Shown here piece after piece: positions 19,080 to 28,000 of a stretch of DNA of 30,411 bases; positions within the stretch are counted from its first letter, which is position 1; every line of letters begins with the position of its first letter. The stretch comes from Priapulus caudatus (lineage: Eukaryota; Priapulida; Priapulimorpha; Priapulimorphida; Priapulidae). The DNA lies in NCBI RefSeq assembly GCF_000485595.1, contig NW_014577500.1, positions 76,374 to 106,784 of the forward strand, written 5' to 3'. Under the pieces are notes generated by a model, which had not been told where the DNA came from, ran no database searches, and saw only the letters and a list, made by a program, of their open reading frames with translations. The position numbers and the translations under genes are program-made.

Positions 19080-22000
19080 CTGCAAAGAATCGAAAGGCTG
19101 CTCTTTAACGAATCAGCAAGCAGCATCTCGACTGGAGCTGTGTTTACTACCGAGATGTTGTCCGACGCGCTATTTGCACGCCACACTAGTTTGTCACCGA
19201 AACTGATGACGGGTGATAGGACGAGTGATTAATACCTACAACTACACGTCGTGACATTTGGCTCGCTCGATTCTAGAAAAGCAATACTTTCGGAAGCCAA
19301 CCGGTTCGTCGAATTTCCACCGTTTACAATATTATTGCCAAAAAATTTGTCGGCCCTACTGTCGCACATGATAGTGGAACTCTGATGACGATGCTTACAG
19401 AGATCATGCTCATTCCACCCTCAGCAGGGCTCTTCCTGTTTTCCTTATTTGCTGTCGAGTTTCCTAGAGCTTCTTTCTTAGCCACCTGAAAAGAAGAGCG
19501 CAACCAATGACTTAAGCCCATGAAAATGCTAACTGCAACATAAAACAACATGTTCAACGCGATGTCTAAATGGTAAACACCTGTGATACTAATATAACGA
19601 TATGCATCACACGCATTCTATTCTCACCGTTACCAGGTACCGTCTTTTCGGCACAGGGATCGAGTCAATACCAATATATAATCCATCCAATATACATCCA
19701 ATTATAACTCAACAGCACAATACCCCCCCCCCCCCCCCTGCGCCGCGGAGAAACCCCCGGGCATCGCCGTCGCCACGGTAACCGCACTCACGCCGGCCGC
19801 CTCGGTGTGTCCGCAGCGCGCTCGCAGCGCCTTCAGCTTCTCCATGTAATCGAACGCGCTCAGGTTCTCGAGTTCGCTCGCCGCAGCCGTGGCCGACGGT
19901 CCGCCCGAGCCGCCGCCGCCGCTCGGCTTGGAGCCGGGCTTGCTCTGCCTCGCTCGTTCGATGTCCCTCAGGCCGCGCTCGATGTAGCTCTGGAAAAACT
20001 GCGACGACTTGCAGAGGAACGGCTCGATGTCTGCGTCCGGGTACGTCAGCTTGAAGTCGTAGAGATCCGACAGACCCTGCGAAAAATACGGGGAGGAACG
20101 GTCTTTGCTTGACGTGGTCTATGGAAACACCCTGCATCCGCTGTGGATCTAGTGATTCTACAAGCAATGTGGGATGATATATTGTAGCAGCTGTCATTAC
20201 TTTATGCACTGCTACAGTCCCTGAGAAAATATTGGGAAGTTTTCGCTCGCCACGCCGTGGAAACACTGTGCATTCGCACCGGATACGTGGAATGAAACGC
20301 CCCTCGAAGGTTGACGAGCGATTCTATGAGCAATGTGGGACGATCTATCATAACAGTTGTCGTTACTTTATGCTCTGCTACATATATTCAGGTTATAATC
20401 AGCTACTACAGACGTCCCAAGTGTCCCCGGTCTCACCGGGATCGTTCCGGTGCGACATGCTGGTCCCGGTGTCCCGTTAAGAGTCCAGAAAGTCCCGGTG
20501 GTAACATTTTTCAGCCATATTTTAGAATTTATATCAGTAAATTACTAAACTTGCCGTGGTTTTTGATGAACTTTGATTGCAGCGAACAATAAAAGGCCAC
20601 AAATGTATACTTTATGTTTATTTTACATGTATACAAAATGGTGGTGCGCCGCGACAAACACATGTCGCAGCCAGCCATAACTTTTTTCCATGGACCATTA
20701 TCACAAGTGATCCCTTGCTTGGATTTTCCCAACTTGGGACCTCTGGCTACTATGTCGATTGACCAGCCGTATCATCGATTACCTCTTTCGTGTTCTCCTT
20801 GGAACCGATTTTCTTGAAGATCTCAGCAAGCATGTCGTGACAACTTTTTGACAGCCTTCTTGTGCTCTTCTGCAAAAACAAGGTACGTCCATTATCACAG
20901 AGTAGCAGAGATTAGCAGTCGAACAGTTGGTTAAAACCGCATTCAGAGAAATGTAAATCTAAAATTCTAAAATTTAATCCCAGAGAACACGTTTAACTTT
21001 GGGATACTGCTAGCACCCACTAACATCTCACGTTCTACATTCGAGTAACCTCGAAATTTAATCGCAGAGAACACGTCTAACTTTGCGATACTGATCGCGC
21101 CCACAAACATATCACGTTCTACATTCGAGTAACCCTGAAATTTAATCTCAGAGAACACATCTAACTTTGAGATACTGCTCGCGCCCACAAACATATCACG
21201 TTCTACATTCAGAGAAACTCGAATGAGAAACTCTGAAATTTAATCGCAGAGAACACGTCTAACTAACTACGAACACGTTCTAGAATGGCATCACATCCCT
21301 CGCCAGACCACGCTAGATGCTGCGTGCAGACACGCGCAGGCCCGCTCACGTTAACACACGTACCTCCGCTTTATCCTTGCTGTTCTCTGTCACGCGCCGT
21401 TTACGTGCGCATTCGTATTGTTGTGTTGTTCGTCGTGGGCTTCACAGAGAAGCCCGTACGAAGCACCTTCTGCAGGTACTGCGAGATCTCAGACTCTTCC
21501 GCATTCTCGATCAGCTTCAGATGCGTGACAATCTGCAATGGTGATAACGAGGAGCGTGTAACCACGGCAACGCGGCAAGACGTAAGCATCGCGTGTACCG
21601 TAACCGCGGTAACGCTGCAGTGAGAATTAGTGGCAGAGCGATCGTAACCACAGATGTGTAACCAGGCAACGCGGCAAAGACGTAAGCATCCATGCTAAAC
21701 AGCGATAACGTTCAGTGATAATTAGTGACAGAGCGATCACCTATGTGTAACCATGGTAACACTGTGAATATAATCACCACATCTAATCACATCACAACAA
21801 TAACCAACCATATCTCACTGCAGTACACTGGGAATGCTAACCACCATGCGTACTATCCTAACGGGGGCTATCTTGGATCTTTCTACCCGCAATTCTGCTA
21901 CATATTAGAATAATTATAATATGGTTGAATCCAACCAATAAACGTCAAGCAGCTTGGTCGCTATCTGAAAATGCGTATTAATAAAGCTTGTAAATTCTTT

Positions 22001-25000
22001 TAACGCTTATTCTTAGATACCTCATTTCCCTTGAGTTTGGCGAGGGAGTGTAGTATTGTTTTTGACAGTCCTGAGTGGGTGTGTCGTTATTTTTATCTTT
22101 CCACGAACTAGGTGGAAACGCTTGCATAAAGTGATGCAGATCCAGGAGTAAATGTCGAGGTCAACCTAAGAGCACAAGCAGCAGGACATCAGCTTTTACG
22201 AGCAGCACAACTTTTACCTTTATATATATATATACATATATACAACAACAACACATATTATAATATATACTTGCATATTAGTTGATTATACACGTCAAGA
22301 AAAACACATTTACGTAATCGCGCAACATACGTACTATCGTACTAACAAAACAACGTACACTTGTACGTATGATTATAACCTTCCTGAGCGATAGTCCAGG
22401 AATTAAACGCTTCAAGACTTAAAAACATCAACCTATCGAACCAACGGCGCCGAGTGCGCACGATAGGCAGAAACGCGCACCTTTCGATGCAATCCGAGCT
22501 CAAGACTACAATCACGCCGTGGCCAATCATTTCTGGGCAAACCAAGCCGCAACCTCGACGGGCTCGGCCTCTGCCCAAACACCGTAGCTAACATACGTAC
22601 CGTGTTGATCGTTGGAGACCAGCATAGCGAATCATCTTCCAGGAGGCACTTTCATGATGAGTTCTCGTAAACTTGGAGGAGCACGTGTCTTTGCCGATGC
22701 ACTCCTGCGCAGGCTTGAGCATGCGCGCTACTTAATCCACGGCATACGCGGCATCAGTGCGCGGAACGAGTGCACCCTCCCTCTGTCAGCAGGCGCCCTC
22801 CCGCTTCCGTCTTTATTGCACCCGAGAAAAATTCCCTCCGCATCTGAATCTTTCATCAGTTGGCAATATCGTGAAACACCTCTCTCGGCTATGAAACGGT
22901 GTACTATGATCAGTGACCCTTGTCAGTTATATGCTTAAAGTAAGGGAAAACCATTCCTCATGTCGCGTGAAAACGTGTGGTGATTCATACCATACGCACA
23001 GCTTGAAGTTCGGTGCTGCGCGTACGAACAGCCACTATACACAGGACACGCTGCGCAAGCACGGGCGCGGACTACCCATAACGTTGGAGAAAATAAAAGC
23101 AGCAGGACAACAGTTCATACTGCTAGAACGTGACACCGCTCACAAAGTCGCAGAGGGTGCTAGCCACAGGGACCTAGAGACTATGGGGATGCGGACTTTG
23201 ACGTGCGCGGCTGACCACTGCTACTTCGACACCCATGTGATGTCAGTCGTGTCGCGTACTCGAAGTATCTGACGACCATCACGTTGAACGCTGCGTTATC
23301 ACCTGCGGTCCGTCCTCAAGGTCCATGGCCGCTTGTCGAGCAGCATCGTTGATCAGAGTAGTGCAACGAGTCACGCCAGGTCTCCTTCGTCACTCTCCCT
23401 TCGCGAAGATATCTTCGCTTGAAGAAACTGAGCGGCAGCGAGACAGCGAGAGTTAACTTTACAAGGAAATTAAGGGGGAGAGAACCAGCTGAGAAGTTAA
23501 CTTAAAGGCGAACTTTAAAGGGGAGAATCAGCGAGAGTTAACTTTAAAGGGAACTCAGCGGAAAGGACAGCAAGAGTTAACTAAAGAAACATTAAGGGGA
23601 GAAGCAGCGAGTTACTTAAAGGAAACTTAAGGGAGAAGCAGCGACGAGTTAACTTAAAGGGAACTTAAGGGGAGAAGCAGCGAGAGTTAACTTAAAGGGA
23701 ACTTAAGGGGAGAAGCAGCGAGAGTTAACTTAAAGGGAACTTAAGGGGAGAAGCAGCGAGAGTTAACTTAGAAGAGAACTTAAAGGGAGAAGCAGCGGAG
23801 TTAACTTAAAGGGAACTTAAGGGGGAGAAGCAGCGAGAGTTAACTTTAAAGGGAACTTAAGGGGAGAAGCAGCGAGAGTTAAATTGAGGAACTTACGGCT
23901 TTAGGGAACAAATATATAAAAACGTTTATGAGGGGCAAGGCTTTTCTGTTGCATTTCAGAAATTTCGCAGCATGGCCGGCAGAGGTTTCTTTCAACGAGG
24001 ACGTTATCGATGGCACCAACTTTTAAAAGGCACTCTTTATTACTGTGGCGACTACAGTACAAAACACGGAATTTATAGAAAGTGCCAATGAAAACCAGAT
24101 ACGGCTTTCGACACTCTCGTTTCCGTGAAGATGGCATCGAACATTTGTTACTTACATCCACCAACAACTCGTTGAATTCTCCGCAAAATTTCTTATCACG
24201 CAGTTTCTAACCAACGACTGAGTTAACAGTCGGCCGCTGCTGCAGCGCGACAGTGTTCGAGTATCACTAATGTCGTCAGTTGCAGGAGTGCTGCTGGTAC
24301 TTCACAGCGATGAGTGGTGCGCCAATGAGGCAAGCGGTAGACCTGCGTGATCAGCCTCTCCCGCCGCACTCTTGCATGGTACTTGCTGTAGGTGCAGGCG
24401 TAGCTGCAGGAGGGAGAGCACAAGCTGGTCGGCTCGGCCGGCCAGGCAGGTTGCACCTTCTCTCCACTCCTTCAGGCAGGCTCGTCAATCTGCAGGGAAA
24501 ACCGAGTGAATCCATGTAGGAAAGAGAATCCCCACAGGAGAAAGCCGATTAGAATCCCCACAGGTGTTAACATTTGAGGGATCCCTGCGGGTGGAATGCT
24601 GCAATGTCAGGGAGAAGCGAAGAGAGAACCATGTAGAAGAGAGTCCCCACAGGAAGAAGGGTAGAATCCACAGGTAGTTAACATTGAGAGATCCGCGGGT
24701 CGGCTAATTCTGACATCGACAGGGCAGAAGACCGACGGAGAATCCATTTAGAAAGAGAATACCCCTACAGGAGATAGCCGATTAGATTCCCCACAGGTGT
24801 AACATTGAGACGATCCGCGGTGTAATTCGCCATGCAGGAAAGGCCGAGAGAGAAACAATGATAGAAGAAGAGATCCCACAGGAAGAACGCCGAGATAGAT
24901 ATGTGCGTGGTAATGCTGCGATCGAGGGAGAAGCCGATGAGAGAATCCATGTAGGAAGCAGATCCGCCAAGCTCACAGGTGTTAATGCTGCAGCGGAGAG

Positions 25001-28000
25001 TAGAGACGACTCCCTGCGGGTATTAATGTATGTCATGATAATTAAATGTAGATAGATGACCCAATTCGGTGTAGGTCAGTCACAGCGAGAGGTTAGAGGT
25101 GACGGTTGCGGGATGAAAACCATGCAAACTGGTGAAGGATGACTAGATAACAAGAGGACTAGATAGACGACAGTATTTAACACTTGTGTTATTTAGGTTG
25201 TCTGTTTTTTATGTAAATAAAAGCATGAAATGCACCCGATGATGTAATGTAGGTACAAGAAAATTACCTGAGCCCAACGATGATATACTGGTCTGATGTC
25301 ACTTTACGGCAATCTGCTGACAACGACTAGGCTCCAGCGTCGAACTGAGTGTCCGTAGACTGGTGGAAGACCTTCATTAGCGTGGTGATCGGGCGCCGCT
25401 CCACCTGCAAAACGGAAGCCATCTGAATGTCAGGACAACCAGATGCCAACTCCCCGCCAGGCCAATCAAATACACCATAATTATACTACGGTATATAAGT
25501 AATAGAATAGTTGTATATGAAAACGTTCTTACAATGGCCAACACCACTGTTCAACATCATTTCACCATCTGCAGTCTTTCTCGAGTCGCTTTAAAAATCA
25601 ATACTCAGTCGTCTTTAAAAAACGACATAATGGCTGAACGCGCCTTTGGACACGCACAGCACTCACGCACATATACAGGGATGACATTGGATCAATTTAA
25701 TTTTTCAGCTGAAATTTTAATTAGCAAACCAGAGGCAGTGAGGGCAATGGCGAGACCGGTAGGTCATTCGCCATGCTAGGGTCAGGGGGCCATGCCCTCC
25801 CCCGAATTTTTTTAAAAGAAGGTAGCAATTGGTGCAGTTCTAAAGCTTATTATGAACACATTATGAGATCGTCTTGAACACCATTTTCAAGTTGTCAAAA
25901 GGAACAAACGAACTATAATAGGAAATCAGGGGGCTGAAAAATAGGGCAAGTTTTTTTTTAAATGTCTAGACATAATGATATTTTTCTGTTTCCACCCGTC
26001 GTTGCATTGTTTTAGTGCAGACATAAGCTGTCTTGCTGCGACGAGTTTGAATGAAAAAACACAATGCGAATGGAACAATCAGTGCACAGATCATGCACAC
26101 AACATGCACGCAGCAACATGTAAAACCGGCCCCCAGGCCCAGCATGGTCTTACGTGATCAAAGCTACCTCAAATGTTTGCGCTCACTGCGCCTGTGAACG
26201 AGGATTTTCTTTCTGGTACCAAAAACAGATACACTGATACTCGCTTGTCCAAGCCTAGACTGTCTACCACTTCTACAGTCTACAGTCGGGTGCTGTCGAG
26301 GGTATATAATTTTAAATTGTTACATTGTTACCACCCTCCCAATTTTTCTCAACGAATTTAGACGTTTCACAAAAATCGACTCCCTGGGACTGTCAAATCC
26401 GCGATTTCCGCGGATGCCGCGCGAAGAATCTCAATCCCTGCATATAGGCCCAGGGTATTACCAGAAATGAAGTATGTGGGAAAGTGCAGAAAAAATATTT
26501 GGAGTGCAATTTTTTTGTATAGTGTGGCTTTAGATCAAATATTTTTAGGACGTGCTACTACATTTTGGTCTGTGCAGGTTTCAAAACTGACCGTGCCAAA
26601 TTCAACGGCTGCAACGGCTCCGCTGGCCTAATACGTTGTAATATGACCAAGTAATATATAGTAATAATTAATATAATATTACATAGTTTATATACTAAGG
26701 TATATAATCTTATAAGTTGTAAGAAACACCTTACAAATGGCAGCACCCCAACTGTTCGCATCATTTCTTGCAGTCTATTAGTCTGACAACGACAAATTCT
26801 CGCGCGCCCTTGACGCACTCGCCCATTAACCGTGAGTCTCAATGCACGCGCACTGAAACCACAGATTCGCAACTGGTTACGCGGCAGGTGTATGGTTTCG
26901 TCTTGCTAGTCGGGATGTCGATGAGCCGTGCGTGCCGGCTGCACGTCAGACTCGCTCGTGCTCTCGCCCAGTCCAGTATAGAGCGAGCGCGCCGAACCGG
27001 CGGTGCCTCGCCGCGGCCCTGCAAGCATGGCAGCGTTCAACAATCAACGCCATCACGTCAACATCGAACGTCAATGTCATCGTCAAAACATCAATGTCAG
27101 TGTCACACAACGTCAATGTCATCGTCACATCATGTCATCGTCAACGATCCAACGTGTCAACATCAATGTCATCGTCAACGATCATCGTCAACATCAAACA
27201 TCAATGTTAACTTCAGGCGTGTAACAATGAACAACCTATCATGAATCTCCCGGTAATCCCTCGGAATCGAGGTCGTCACTTTAGCGGTTGACACCTTTGG
27301 CGACGACCGCCACGTGACACCACGGGAATTACCGCTAAAATTGTTTGCGGTGAACATTACCGCATCAACTACACACCGAATAGCCCATCTTGTTATCGTC
27401 AGTTTTATCCGTTATCTGCGAGACTGGGTCGGGGTAGAAACAAACCCCCCCACCCAATAGCAAACGGGATTTAACTACATTCAAATGAGCAAAAACTCAT
27501 AGTCTCAGAATTATGTTAAATAGCGCTGTACGATTTGGCCAACAAACGTGTACACTGTGGTTTCTAACACGCTCCTAGCGGGAGTTCAAAACGAACCCAC
27601 GGGATCGCGGGCAATGCAATGATCTCTTCCGGCACAACAATACTGCTGCATTGTTCAGATTGTTCATGATTGTTCATCACTCGGCAACAAAATATCAAAC
27701 ATGTGTCGTATTCACGACGAAGTATTTCTGGCGTCAAAAATCGCCATCCGCATGCAAGCGCACTCGTGCGATCTCCTTCGCGATTCTGTCGCCGGCAACA
27801 AAATCGCCGAGTAATAGCGATAAAAAATCGCCTACGTTGCACCGGGCTTAAAAAAAATCTTGCCGCGTCCTGCCGTAGCAGCACTTACTGCAATCTCTGG
27901 TCCAGCAGCGCGTTCATTGCTCGCAGACTTCGCCTCGCTTGGTCCTCTGGTTCGGCCGCCGCGTCGCGCACAGCAGCTCGGTTCTTCGCTGACCGCTTAA

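Noticed and set aside
19709-20266. 185-aa minus-strand frame as a separate gene
   Set aside because: It overlaps the CKAP5 exon 19792-20076 in a different frame. The CKAP5 frame matches the family and respects splice sites; the longer frame reflects GC-rich codons.
20967-21194. 75-aa repeat protein (MFVGASSISKLDVF type)
   Set aside because: The 84-bp period is a multiple of three, so one stop-free unit gives a stop-free array. It lies inside a CKAP5 intron, and the substitutions follow stem pairing rather than codon positions.
22612-23272. Two plus-strand frames of 108 and 119 aa
   Set aside because: No recognised family. The first is antisense to a CKAP5 exon with good splice sites on the other strand.
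23440-23895. CRISPR-like array of regularly spaced repeats
   Set aside because: There are no unique spacers. The units are contiguous minisatellite copies in a eukaryotic intron.
26768-27244. 158-aa plus-strand frame
   Set aside because: The second half is the GTCAATGTCATC minisatellite. No domain or family resemblance, and the frame lacks splice or start context.
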